Shown here piece after piece: positions 51,829 through 60,871 of a stretch of 64,000 bases of DNA. The DNA is taken from contig JAILCQ010000030.1 in the NCBI GenBank assembly GCA_024679955.1, positions 50,030 to 114,029 on the forward strand, in the 5' to 3' direction. Below the pieces are notes generated by a model, which did not search any database, was not told the origin of the DNA, and saw only the letters and a program-made list of their open reading frames with translations. The translations under genes were made by a program, and so were the position numbers. Every line of letters begins with the position of its first letter. Position 1 is the stretch's first letter. This DNA comes from Bacillota bacterium. GTDB taxonomy: Bacteria > Bacillota > Dehalobacteriia > UBA4068.

Positions 51829-54540
51829 GTGGCCTACTATCTGGAAAACCGGGAACAGGTGCTGCGCGAGCTTCATACCTCCGTTGAGGGGTTAAGCGCG
51901 CAGGAGGCTGCGGTCAGACTGCAGCAAAACGGGAAAAATCTACTGCAGGAAGAGGAAAAACGCTCCGTCTGGCGGAAATTTCTGGACTCCGTCACGGACC
52001 CGATGATACTGATGCTGCTGGGCGCGGCGCTGGTACAGGTGATCGTCACCATACTGGAAACCCAGGGCAATTTTACCCTGGGCTCTTTCACCGACGTCTT
52101 TGTGATCCTGGCGGTGGTGATCATCAACGCCGTCATGAGCCTGGTGCAGGAAAACAAGGCGGAGGCGGCCATGGCCGCCCTGATGCAGATGACGGCTGAA
52201 ACCTCCAAGGTGGTACGGGACGGCGCGGTGATCACCGTGAAAAGCGAAGATCTGGTGGTAGGCGATATCGTCCGTTTTGAAGCCGGCGATACCGTTCCCG
52301 CCGATTGCCGCGTGCTGGAATCCTACAGCCTAAAGGCAGAGGAAGCCGCTCTGACCGGCGAACCCCTGGCGGCGGAGAAGCTGGTCGACGTGCTGATGTG
52401 TGCCGAAGGGAAGGACGATATACCCCTGGGCGACCGGGCCAATATGCTCTACAGCGGCTCCACCGTGGTTTACGGCCGCGGCGCCGGCGTGGTCACCGCC
52501 ACCGGCATGGATACGGAAATGGGCAAGATCGCCGGCGCGCTGCGCCTGGCCGAAAAGGAGCAGACGCCGCTGCAAAAACGCATGGCCGAATTGTCCGCCT
52601 TTTTGACAAAGCTGGTCATCGGCATTTGCGTCATCGTATTCGCCGTGGGCTGCATCCAGTCCGTGGTATTGACGGATACGCCGTTTTCCTGGAATCTTTT
52701 GGGCGCCAGCGCCGTAAACAGCCTGGTAGCCGCCATTGCTCTGGCCGTGGCAGCCATACCCGAGGGGCTGCCGGCCGTGGTGACCATCGTGCTTTCCATC
52801 GGCGTGACCGATATGGCCCGGCATCAGGCCCTGATCCGCAAGCTGACCGCCGTGGAGACCCTGGGCTGCACCCAAATCATCTGCACGGATAAAACCGGCA
52901 CCCTGACCCAGAACAAAATGACGGTGGTGCAGGAATGGACGGACGATACGACTCTGATGGCCACCGCCATGGCCCTGTGCTCCGACGCCGAGCTCCACCC
53001 GGGAGAGACCTGTTCCACCGGCGAACCCACGGAGACCGCCCTGGTGGACTATGCACTGAAGACCGGCCTGCCCAAATACGAGCTCTCCGCCGCTCAACCC
53101 CGTGTGGCGGAAGCGCCCTTTGATTCCGACCGGAAAATGATGTCCACCGTACACAAGGCAAGCGCAGGCTTCATCCAATACACCAAAGGCGCTTGCGATA
53201 TGGTGCTGGAACACTGCAGCGGCTATCTGAAGGACGGGCAGATCCTCCCCTTGACCCCGGACGTTAGGGAAGAGATCCGGCAAATCAACAAGTCCTACGC
53301 GGATCAGGCTTTGCGGGTGTTGGCGGCGGCCTATCGAACCTATGATATGCTGCCGGAAGACCTGGGCCCGGACAGCCTGGAGCAATCGCTGACCCTGATC
53401 GGCCTTTACGGCATGATCGATCCCTGCCGGCCGGAGGTATATGATGCCATCGAAAAATGCCGCCTGGCCGGGATACGCCCGATCATGATCACCGGCGATC
53501 ATAAAGACACCGCCGTGGCCATCGGCAAGGATCTGGGCATCATCCGCAGCGCCGAAGAAGCGGCTTTAGGCGCAGATCTGGACCAATATACCGATGAAGA
53601 GCTGACGGAAGTGGTGGGCCGGTATTCCGTTTATGCCCGGGTGCAGCCGGAACATAAAACCCGTATCGTCAACGCCTGGCAGACCAGGGGCATGGTCACC
53701 GCCATGACCGGCGACGGCGTAAACGACGCGCCTTCCATCAAAAAAGCGGATATCGGCATCGGTATGGGCATCACCGGCACGCCGGTTACCAAAAGCGCCG
53801 CCGATATGGTGCTGGCGGATGACAATTTCGCCACCATTGTCCGGGCCATTGAGGCCGGCCGCAAGATTTATGACAATATCTGCAAGGTACTGCAATTCCA
53901 GCTTTCCACCAATCTGGCGGAGGTGCTGATCATTTTCTTCGCCTCTATCCTTAATTTTACCATTCTTACCCCGGTGCATCTGCTGTGGATCAATATGGTG
54001 ACCGATACCCTGCCCGGTCTGGCTCTGGGTATGGAAACGGCGGAGGGCGAGCTGATGAAGCGGAAGCCCCGGGCCAAGGAAGAAAGCATCTTCGCCAACG
54101 GCGCCGGCGTAAGCATGCTGTGGCAGGGCGTTTATTTGGCCGCCATCGAGATCGCCGCCTATTATATCGGCTATTATCTGGAAAAAGGCTCCTTCTCCGG
54201 CCTGGTAAACGGGATATGGTGTGAAAACGCCGTGGTCATGGTCTTCCTCACGGTCAGCTTTGCGGAAATGCTGTGCGCGCTGAATATGCGCTCCCGCAGC
54301 GGATCGATTTTCCGCCGGGAAATGCTGGCAAACATCAACTGGTGGATGGTTGGCGCTATGGTAATAACCACCGCTCTGACGCTGGCTGCCGCCTTTCTGC
54401 CGGGTTTCAAAGAACTGTTCGGCATCCACGGGACTCTCACGGCCAAAGAATTGCTGATCTCCCTGGGCCTGGCCCTTTCCACGCTGCCGGTTTTCGAAGC
54501 GGGCAAAGCCATACAGCGGGCAGGCAGAAAGCAGGAATAA
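51829..54540 (+). CDS. Calcium-translocating P-type ATPase
   Basis: 903 aa from GTG at 51829 (VAYYLENREQVLRELHT); GCGAGGATAATACA precedes it. The track start at 51757 adds 24 unlikely residues; ATG at 51787 is an alternative. P2-type features: AAIPEGLPAVVTIVLSIGV (M4), phosphorylation site CTDKTGTLTQNKMTV, KGACDMVLEHC, PIMITGDHKDTAVAIG, AMTGDGVNDAPSIKKADIG and M6 LLWINMVTDTLPGLALGME, whose Asn and Asp fit Ca2+ coordination. Exports Ca2+ from the cytoplasm. Confidence 0.93.
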   Translation: MAYYLENREQVLRELHTSVEGLSAQEAAVRLQQNGKNLLQEEEKRSVWRKFLDSVTDPMILMLLGAALVQVIVTILETQGNFTLGSFTDVFVILAVVIINAVMSLVQENKAEAAMAALMQMTAETSKVVRDGAVITVKSEDLVVGDIVRFEAGDTVPADCRVLESYSLKAEEAALTGEPLAAEKLVDVLMCAEGKDDIPLGDRANMLYSGSTVVYGRGAGVVTATGMDTEMGKIAGALRLAEKEQTPLQKRMAELSAFLTKLVIGICVIVFAVGCIQSVVLTDTPFSWNLLGASAVNSLVAAIALAVAAIPEGLPAVVTIVLSIGVTDMARHQALIRKLTAVETLGCTQIICTDKTGTLTQNKMTVVQEWTDDTTLMATAMALCSDAELHPGETCSTGEPTETALVDYALKTGLPKYELSAAQPRVAEAPFDSDRKMMSTVHKASAGFIQYTKGACDMVLEHCSGYLKDGQILPLTPDVREEIRQINKSYADQALRVLAAAYRTYDMLPEDLGPDSLEQSLTLIGLYGMIDPCRPEVYDAIEKCRLAGIRPIMITGDHKDTAVAIGKDLGIIRSAEEAALGADLDQYTDEELTEVVGRYSVYARVQPEHKTRIVNAWQTRGMVTAMTGDGVNDAPSIKKADIGIGMGITGTPVTKSAADMVLADDNFATIVRAIEAGRKIYDNICKVLQFQLSTNLAEVLIIFFASILNFTILTPVHLLWINMVTDTLPGLALGMETAEGELMKRKPRAKEESIFANGAGVSMLWQGVYLAAIEIAAYYIGYYLEKGSFSGLVNGIWCENAVVMVFLTVSFAEMLCALNMRSRSGSIFRREMLANINWWMVGAMVITTALTLAAAFLPGFKELFGIHGTLTAKELLISLGLALSTLPVFEAGKAIQRAGRKQE

Positions 54541-54598
54541 TGATTTTCCCGCCTGATGAAAGTGTAAGCAAGACAGAAAAAGAGCGTAGAATAGCGTG

Positions 54599-54670
54599 CC
54601 AAACCGTAAGGAGAGCGCCCGAAAGCCGCAATAGATAACCGACTCAAGCCCATGGGGGCGTATGGTTTGG
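54599..54670 (+). promoter_or_regulatory. Inverted-repeat leader upstream of the lipoprotein gene
   Basis: CCAAACC pairs with GGTTTGG and CGCCC with GGGCG across a 70-nt stretch between the ATPase stop and the lipoprotein. A structured leader or read-through attenuator is possible; no known class recognised and no clear U-tract. Confidence 0.3.
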
Positions 54671-54739
54671 GGCGTAGGTTTTGAACGGCAAAATAACGGT
54701 TTTTTTGATGGTTTTTTAAAGAAAGGATACAGACAGAAA

Positions 54740-55654
54740 ATGAAAAATAAGAAATGCAACATCAAGACGCTGTTGCTCATCGTCCTGGCCATTTTGGCGC
54801 TGCTGAGCGGATGCGCCCGGACCGCCACAGACGCCGGCGAAACGGACGGCGAGACTGACGCCGGGATCGATAACATTGCAAACCCCTGGACGGAAAGCGA
54901 TCAGCAGGGCGTTCTGGAAGCCACCGGTTTTTCCCTGACGGCGCCGGAAGGCGCTGCCAATATCCGATACAGCTATCTGGCCAAGAGCCAACTGGCGCAG
55001 ATGCGCTATTTGCGGAACGGCGCGGAATGGGTATACCGTATCCAGAGCACAGACAAGCTGACGGATATCTCCGGGATGGAGTTTGAATGGTTATCCCAGG
55101 AAGAAGGCGCCGTGGCCGGGAAGGAAGCGATGTATTATGCCTGGTCTGACAGGGAGCCCGACAGCCAGTACGTGGACGGCGCATCGGGCGTGCAGGTGGT
55201 AAACTGGTATGACGCCGTTTCCGGTGTGACCTATTCGCTTTCTGCTGCGGGCAACGATCTGAACGGCATGGATATGCAGGTGTTCGCCGAGGAAATCTAT
55301 GTTCCGCTTCAGGAAGACGCGGCGGGAGATGCGGATGCGGAACAGGGAGAAGAAATCGACGCCTATTTTCTGGGGGAACATATCCGAAACAATGATGGGA
55401 GCGTACTGAACATTGCCGAAAAGGAAGATGGCGCTTTTGCCGTGGACGTCAGCATATACAGATTGTGCAGTTTGGAAAACGGCGTCGGAACCTTTGCGGA
55501 TCACAAAATCACTTTCACGGTGGAGGATCCCAGCGGCAATCCGATGACCGGCGTGATTTATCGGGACAGCGGCAACAGCCTTTCGCTGCAAATCACGGAC
55601 AGCACCTGGGAGCTTCTGCCCAGCGGGGAAGTGATCGACGGATTTGAAAAATAG
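54740..55654 (+). CDS. Lipoprotein of unknown function
   Basis: 304 aa from ATG at 54740 (MKNKKCNIKTLL), after AAAGGA; the track start at 54662 is upstream of the RBS. Signal peptide with lipobox LLSGC, then two soluble parts: NPWTESDQQGVLEATGFSLT ... EWVYRIQSTDKLTDISG, and after an acidic linker (DADAEQGEEIDAYF) a second domain (NIAEKEDGAFAVDVSIYRLC). No function recognised. Closed by a strong terminator. Confidence 0.82.
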   Translation: MKNKKCNIKTLLLIVLAILALLSGCARTATDAGETDGETDAGIDNIANPWTESDQQGVLEATGFSLTAPEGAANIRYSYLAKSQLAQMRYLRNGAEWVYRIQSTDKLTDISGMEFEWLSQEEGAVAGKEAMYYAWSDREPDSQYVDGASGVQVVNWYDAVSGVTYSLSAAGNDLNGMDMQVFAEEIYVPLQEDAAGDADAEQGEEIDAYFLGEHIRNNDGSVLNIAEKEDGAFAVDVSIYRLCSLENGVGTFADHKITFTVEDPSGNPMTGVIYRDSGNSLSLQITDSTWELLPSGEVIDGFEK

Positions 55655-55721
55655 CCGGCTTCCCCTGGCCTCCTTGCGCCCGATGGTTCTGCGGCAAACC
55701 CGTTTTTGCCCAAAACGCAAA

Positions 55722-55764
55722 CAAACCCCCTCTTTTGCCTGAACGGGCAAAAGAGGGGGTTTGT
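55722..55764. terminator. Bidirectional terminator between the lipoprotein and corA
   Basis: AAACCCCCTCTTTTGCC / GGGCAAAAGAGGGGGTTT with a 5-nt loop; U-rich flanks on both strands. Serves the convergent genes. Confidence 0.92.
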
Positions 55765-55856
55765 TTATAGATACGGAAGAGCGATGCGGCTGTTTGCATG
55801 GGAAGCGGCGGCCGCAAAGCCCGGAGGATACAGGCTTTGCGGGCAAAACCTGCTCT

Positions 55857-56780
55857 TTACAGCCATTTTTTCCTCTTGAAAAGGATCAGGCAGAATACCA
55901 CGATGAGGATACTGACGATGATCACAACCGGATAGCCGAGCCGGGAATCCAACTCCGGCATATAGCGGAAATTCATCCCATACCATCCGGCAATGAGCGT
56001 CAGCGGCATAAAAACCGTTGTAATGACGGTCAGCAGTGTTATGGTGCGGTTTTGTTTGACTTCCATCTGAGCATTATGCAAATCCCGAACCTGCATCGTA
56101 TGATCCCGCAGGGAAATCGCCGAGTCGTGACGCCTGGCCATGCGATTCATGAACAAATGCATATAACGCAGATTCTCCTCGCTGAAAAACCCGTTTTCAT
56201 TTTCCTCCAGCTCCTGCGTCATGTCGATGATCTGTTCATAATGAACCAGCAATTCCCGGATATCACTGCGGATTTCGTTGACGCGGGCCAAATCTCCCAT
56301 TTCCTGACAGTCCAGGATCGCGTCCTCGATCCGATCCAATTCTTCCTCGTATCGTTCCATGAGAGGGAGATCCTTGTCCACGATCTGTTCCAAAAAATCA
56401 TAGAGAAAGCGCTCCAGGCAGGGTTCCCGCCAGCGCTTGGTATGCTGGATCACGCCGATCATCTGCTCCGCCTTGCCGCTGTCGTCGATGAATACGATCC
56501 CTTTTTCATCCAGCGCGAAAGCAAAGCGGTAAACGGTCTCCCGGATATGCTCCCGATCCGGAAGCTGAAACGTTCCGGTCAGGGAATCGAAGTTTACTTC
56601 CGCCTTGGTGTTATGAATATTTTCGGCGTCCGGCTCCATCTCTATCCCCATATCGAAGCGTTCGCGTTCCGTCTTCCACTCCGGCGTTGTCAGAACCGCA
56701 ACATACTGTCGTCCCGTCTGGCTGTGCAGCTCATCCGCCGTACATGATCTCATGGTTTCTTCCAGAATATAGTAGCCCAC
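55857..56780 (-). CDS. corA: CorA family divalent cation transporter
   Basis: 307 aa. Large N-terminal cytoplasmic domain, long coiled helix and two C-terminal membrane helices with the selectivity signature YGMNF (LIAGWYGMNFRYMPEL), ending in the basic LFKRKKWL. Mg2+ (or Co2+/Ni2+) uptake. The start is a GTG at 56780 (VGYYILEETM) with GGAG seven nt ahead; the track start at 56828 has none. Confidence 0.9.
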   Translation of the reverse strand: MGYYILEETMRSCTADELHSQTGRQYVAVLTTPEWKTERERFDMGIEMEPDAENIHNTKAEVNFDSLTGTFQLPDREHIRETVYRFAFALDEKGIVFIDDSGKAEQMIGVIQHTKRWREPCLERFLYDFLEQIVDKDLPLMERYEEELDRIEDAILDCQEMGDLARVNEIRSDIRELLVHYEQIIDMTQELEENENGFFSEENLRYMHLFMNRMARRHDSAISLRDHTMQVRDLHNAQMEVKQNRTITLLTVITTVFMPLTLIAGWYGMNFRYMPELDSRLGYPVVIIVSILIVVFCLILFKRKKWL

Positions 56781-56949
56781 ATCGCAGCTCCTTCCAAGCG
56801 CCCGGTCAAGTGAACGCCGGCTCAGCATTTACCCGTCTGAACACGGCGCAGTCTCTCCCCAACGGTCACAGACGGACATTTGATTACCCTTCCGGCAAAG
56901 ATACGGATTATTGCGCCTTTTATAGAATACTTTTGTCTATTTTACAACA

Positions 56950-59025
56950 TTAAGAAACGTTTTTCAAATTGAAAGATACACTCTTGTAATGGGTTTTCAG
57001 ATTCGCCAGCATGGAAATACGCTGCAACGCCTGGTATTTGCGGATATTCTTTGCCGGTATGCGGTTGCTGACAATCGCCATGTTTTTGGCGGTCAATACG
57101 TTTTGCCAATCCAGGATACCTTTTTCCACATATTCCGCCGCCTGTTCCATCCATTTCCGCATATCCTCGGAAAGATAGTCCAGATCCGTAGGGATGATCA
57201 CAGCCCCGTTGGCGTCCGCGCTCCGTTTCAGGGCTTCACCAATGGCCATAATGTCTTTGGTGTCCTGGTCAGTCAGTTCCTGGGTGCCGTCGATCCGCTG
57301 GATGGTCTTTTGCGCTTGTATCAGTGCGCTTTGCGGGCCGAACATATTTATATATTTCAAGATGTTCAGCGCCCGTGCCTGGTCGGAAGTGGCCGCCGCA
57401 AACTTGAAGGCCAGGTCGGCGGATTTACCCACGTCCCCCCGCTCCGCGTAGTAGTTGATCAGCCGCAACAGTACCGCGTTGCTGGTGGCGGAAAGGGCCT
57501 TGTCGTCGCTGGACAGATACCGCCAGGCCGCTTCATCGTAGCCGCCCATTTCCTGAATGCTCCTGTCCGCTGCCGCCATCTGTTCGCTGATGCTGACGCT
57601 GCCCCGCGCTTCCTTCCCGGCGGCCAAAATAGCCTCCTGTACCGCCTGCAATGCCGGGGACTTGGAAAGACTATTGGTGACGAACTGCCTTTCATTGTTG
57701 ATAGGCCCCTCCTGCGCGGATTGAACGCCTTCGTTGAAGCTCCCGGCCCGCGCCTGCTGCTGCGTATACGCCTCCACCGACGGGCTGTAGGCTCGCCGTT
57801 CCGTAAGAGGCGGCGGCGCCTCCGCCGGGGCCGTTTCCGCTGTTTCCTCCGGCTGCCGAAGGTCAATGTTACGTCTGTTCCATACCGGCTCTGTAGGTAC
57901 GTTCTCCGTGATAGACGGATTGGACGTTTGCATGGGCATATAATCGGATAATCTGGTCTGTTCCGTTTTTGGCTGCACCGGGGCGGCGCTTACCGGTTCT
58001 CCCGCCTTGACATCCGCTATAGCAGATGCTATATTATTCTCATAAGATGGCGAAGAAGCAAGAGACGTAGCAGACGTATTTCCGGGGCTTATTGCATCGG
58101 AAGCTTGCGTACCGTCATCTTTCTGTATGTACGCGCTTACAACCCAAAACTTCTCGTGTTTTGTTTCAGGAATAGCTTCTACTACATAATACGTTCCGTT
58201 GACTTTTTTAGAATATCTCAGCATGGGGGCCGGCTTATTGTCGGCCGTTCTAAATTCTGCGCTCAGATCATACTCTCCGCTTGCGTATCGTGCTATCTCG
58301 ACTTTGTCGTAGTTTTTAAGCACATACCCCACCCTTGCGATATCGTTAAAGTCTTTCATGCTCAGATCCGTTTGCCCGTTGGGCCCATGTTTGTTAATTA
58401 TATGATTTATGCCGTTGGAATTAATGGCGTTTTTATATCCAAAAAAATCTCCGCCCAGTAAACGCCCGGCATCGGATGCTTGACGCTCATCCACCTCGGA
58501 AATAGTATGCCTAGAAAACGGTTTTCGAGGATTCGCATAGTATTCTTCAACTAGTCCTTTTAGTTGAACATCTACCGCTGCTTTATAGTCTTCAATTATC
58601 CTCTGTTCCTCAGGGGTATGATGCGACGGCTTGTCATCTACAGAGGTGTCATTCTCAAATTCCCGCCGGTTCCGGGCCTCTATCCGGTTTGCGGCAATAT
58701 TTGGGGCCAATACCGTACCGCCGCCCATCATGGCGGAAATCTTCGCGCCCTCGCCCATGGCCTGACCGATGCGCTGCCGGGATTCCTGATCCCTGCCGGT
58801 GATCGCGTCCTGTAATACCCGGTCGCTGTCCAATAGCAGATTGCCCAGGCCGGTTTGGCCCTGCTGCGCCCGGCGCTCATTGGCTATGCTCACGCTTTCC
58901 TGCAAGCCTTCTTCCAGGGATTCACCGCCAACCTGTACGCCATAGGCCCGCAGCGTATTAAACAGTTTCCTTGCCGCATTCTTGGCAGCAGGCGTTGCGG
59001 CTTTCTTCCCTGCCGCCCCAAACAA
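56950..59025 (-). pseudogene. Truncated phage/ICE large polyvalent protein with a PBECR-like nuclease module
   Basis: 691-codon open frame without a credible start: it opens at a TTG two codons after a TAA, and the first in-frame ATG is far inside. Segments: an N-terminal remnant (RKLFNTLRAYGVQVGGESLEEGL), then a PBECR-like nuclease module at about residues 190-310 (GINHIINKHGPNGQTDLSMKD ... MLRYSKKVNGTYYVVEAIPE), a Pro/Thr-rich linker and a helical domain (ISEQMAAADRSIQEMGGYDE ... ALNILKYINMFGPQSALIQAQ). The C-terminus stops right after MLANLKTHYKS, where such proteins usually continue (LANPKTHIRN-type). Truncated at both ends: a decaying mobile-element gene. Confidence 0.7.
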
Positions 59026-59074
59026 ACGGATTTATCCGCATCGCATATGCCGGAAAACCTGCGGTCAAAGCTTC

Positions 59075-59114
59075 TCAGGCAAAAGAAAAGGCAGGTAATG
59101 CCTGCCGTTCTTTT
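59075..59114. repeat. Hairpin/direct-repeat element, left copy
   Basis: TCAGGCAAAAGAAAAGGCAGGTAAT followed by CCTGCC and TTCTTTT: a stem GGCAGG/CCTGCC with A/T arms, able to terminate both strands. The first 25 nt recur at 62753-62778 with one extra A. The two copies bracket the XRE-ygjV-Mrr-HhH segment. Confidence 0.6.
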
Positions 59115-59264
59115 GTGGCTAAAAACTGCCATTTTAACAGAGATAACCCCATCGTTGGTTTTCGCCATTTACGAAAAAACGCATTTGATAATCAACCCTG
59201 CAGAAAGTCTTCATGGCTGTCCGGTTACTGAGAAGGCAGGCTAAAAGCATCTTCCGAAAGCTTG

Positions 59265-59280
59265 AAATATATGATATACT
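59265..59280 (+). promoter_or_regulatory. Possible extended -10 promoter of the XRE gene
   Basis: TGATATACT (TATACT at 59275-59280) with a weak -35 (TTCCGA) 17 bp upstream. Confidence 0.4.
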
Positions 59281-59374
59281 CCAAGAGCAACCTAAAGTTG
59301 CGGAAAAGCAAATTCAGGTTGGTGGAAGGTTACACAGCAAAACGGTATACTCCTGTCAAAAGGAGGATAAAAAA

Positions 59375-59905
59375 ATGAGTTTTTCTAAAAACCTGCAAGC
59401 TATTCGGAAAAAGAATCAACTATCTCAGGAAGAGTTGGCGGAACTGCTTGGCGTAAGCAGACAGGCCGTTTCAAAGTGGGAACTCGGAGAAGGGTATCCG
59501 GAAGTTGAGAAGCTTCTCATTTTATCGAAAAAGCTGAATGTATCACTTGACAGTTTAATGACAGGAAGCATACCCGGGAACGATGTTCGGGAGACAAGCC
59601 GGCCCGGTATTATCCGGATCATTTCTCCAAATGAAGGCGTCATCATGGACATAGCAAAGGTGATGCGTTCACAGGAATTCAGAGGCAGGAAAAACAGCCC
59701 CAAATATGCGCTGTTTGCATCGGAGGGAAAAGAAATGTCTTTCTGGGGCGCTCAGAATACGCTTATTGGCTGGTATCGAAATCTGGATGATATAAACACA
59801 GAAATAGAAGAAATCCAAAAAGCATTGGACGCTGGGGTTGCTTCTTATGTGTTGCAGCACAGCGTCAAGTGCAAACAAAACCTGTTCCGAACGATAGAAG
59901 AATAA
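59375..59905 (+). CDS. XRE-family transcriptional regulator
   Basis: 176 aa from the ATG at 59375, after AAGGAGG; the track start at 59213 is upstream of the RBS. N-terminal helix-turn-helix (LQAIRKKNQLSQEELAELLG then VSRQAVSKWELGEGYPEVEK), followed by a domain of unknown type (IIRIISPNEGVIMDIAKVMR ... MSFWGAQNTLIGWYRNLDD). Likely regulator belonging to the accessory region; target unknown. Confidence 0.85.
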   Translation: MSFSKNLQAIRKKNQLSQEELAELLGVSRQAVSKWELGEGYPEVEKLLILSKKLNVSLDSLMTGSIPGNDVRETSRPGIIRIISPNEGVIMDIAKVMRSQEFRGRKNSPKYALFASEGKEMSFWGAQNTLIGWYRNLDDINTEIEEIQKALDAGVASYVLQHSVKCKQNLFRTIEE

Positions 59906-59950
59906 TCAAAACAGGTTCCCGTTTGGTCAATTGAATATCAAAAAGGAGAA

Positions 59951-59990
59951 AAAAATCCTGAGCCGGGACAAACCTGGATCAGGATTTTTC
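59951..59990 (+). terminator. Terminator after the XRE gene
   Basis: AAATCCTGAGCC / GGATCAGGATTT stem followed by TTC; preceded by an A-run. Confidence 0.8.
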
Positions 59991-60052
59991 TTAGCTAGAT
60001 AAGGAAAACAGCCAAGAATAGCGACATCCTAAACGATACAGGCTGTTTTGCC

Positions 60053-60092
60053 AAAAAAAGAAGGATTGCTATCTTGTTAAAATAGCAATCCT
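60053..60092 (-). terminator. Terminator for the ygjV remnant
   Basis: AGGATTGCTAT / ATAGCAATCCT perfect 11-bp stem; on the minus strand followed by TCTTTTTTT. It lies about 120 nt beyond the ygjV stop. Confidence 0.8.
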
Positions 60093-60133
60093 GTTATGGA
60101 TTTGATTCACTGTTTTGATAGAATTTGGCGAGA

Positions 60134-60162
60134 GGGGGTGCACCGCCTGTTCTGGGGGTGCA
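60134..60162. repeat. GGGGGTGCA repeat pair, left side of the cassette
   Basis: GGGGGTGCA at 60134-60142 and 60154-60162 (20-nt period), with a third degenerate copy after it. The same unit in the same orientation forms a four-copy array at 62838-62912. Confidence 0.6.
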
Positions 60163-60211
60163 TTTCGAACGGCAGGGGCGCGCTGACAAACTGGAAGATT
60201 TAGTGGGACCG

Positions 60212-60703
60212 TTACGAATTCTCATTTGCCAGATTCTTCCAGCCAAAGCGATAAATTGAGATCAGAATGGACACGATTGCGATACCTTCGCTCAACGCTC
60301 CACCCCATGAGCGTATGAGCAGATCATAGGTTAACGTGCAGGGAGAACCGATTAATTGAGACAGACGTTTTTTTTGCGCATTATGTGTACAATATCCGAT
60401 CGTTGTAACAGCCACAGATACAAATGGCAAAAGGCTGATCCAACCAGCCCATGTATAAACAGTCATGATCGCCAGCAACAGAAGAACGAAATATAAAGTG
60501 GTCCTGCCTTTTGCCCATTTCCAGACATTCGATTTAAGCAACAACACATTTCGAATAATATTGACAATCAGGCCGATTGCTCCGGTGTATGCGCCCATGA
60601 TAAAAAACTGTGAGCAGAAGACAATACAGCCGAGCATTTGACACAGAAACAAGGCACGATTTGATTTAATCTGATAAGAAATAATGAAGAGAGCTATTTT
60701 ACA
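60212..60703 (-). pseudogene. N-terminally truncated YgjV-family membrane protein
   Basis: The frame opens at 60703 after a stop and reads IALFIISYQIKSNRALFLCQ before the track start (a TTG at 60652), giving sequence that fits the first YgjV membrane helix but no start codon or RBS. Downstream MLGCIVFCSQFFIMGAYTGAIG, IVNIIRNVLLL and ISLLPFVSVAVTTIGYC continue the polytopic fold. About ten N-terminal residues appear missing; the break lies beside a hairpin at 60728. Probably inactivated by the junction of the neighbouring cassette. Confidence 0.55.
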
Positions 60704-60727
60704 TCAACAAAGGATGTTTTACAACAA

Positions 60728-60762
60728 ACAAAACGCCGCTGTAGGGTTGCTCCGCAGCGGCA
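60728..60762 (-). terminator. Hairpin at the left border of the Mrr cassette
   Basis: GCCGCTG/CAGCGGC stem; on the minus strand followed by GTTTTGTTTGTTG. A related hairpin (AAAACGCCGCTG... ) ends the cassette at 62653-62694. Confidence 0.6.
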
Positions 60763-60808
60763 GAAACAATAGTGGAGATAGACCACATGCTGCCTGTACA
60801 ATTAAGAA

Positions 60809-60837
60809 TTGAAAATAAGCTCCTAAAGCTGTATTAT
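60809..60837 (+). promoter_or_regulatory. Strong promoter of the Mrr-HhH cassette
   Basis: TTGAAA (60809-60814), 17-bp spacer, TATTAT (60832-60837), about 35 nt upstream of the first gene. Confidence 0.72.
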
Positions 60838-60871
60838 AAAGACACACTACTGTCTGGCAGGTGAACGCGCT

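Noticed and set aside
52330-54876. Long minus-strand ORFs (390 and 436 aa) opposite the P-type ATPase
   Set aside because: GC-driven antisense frames rich in His, Gly and Arg with no domain; the plus strand has an unambiguous ATPase.
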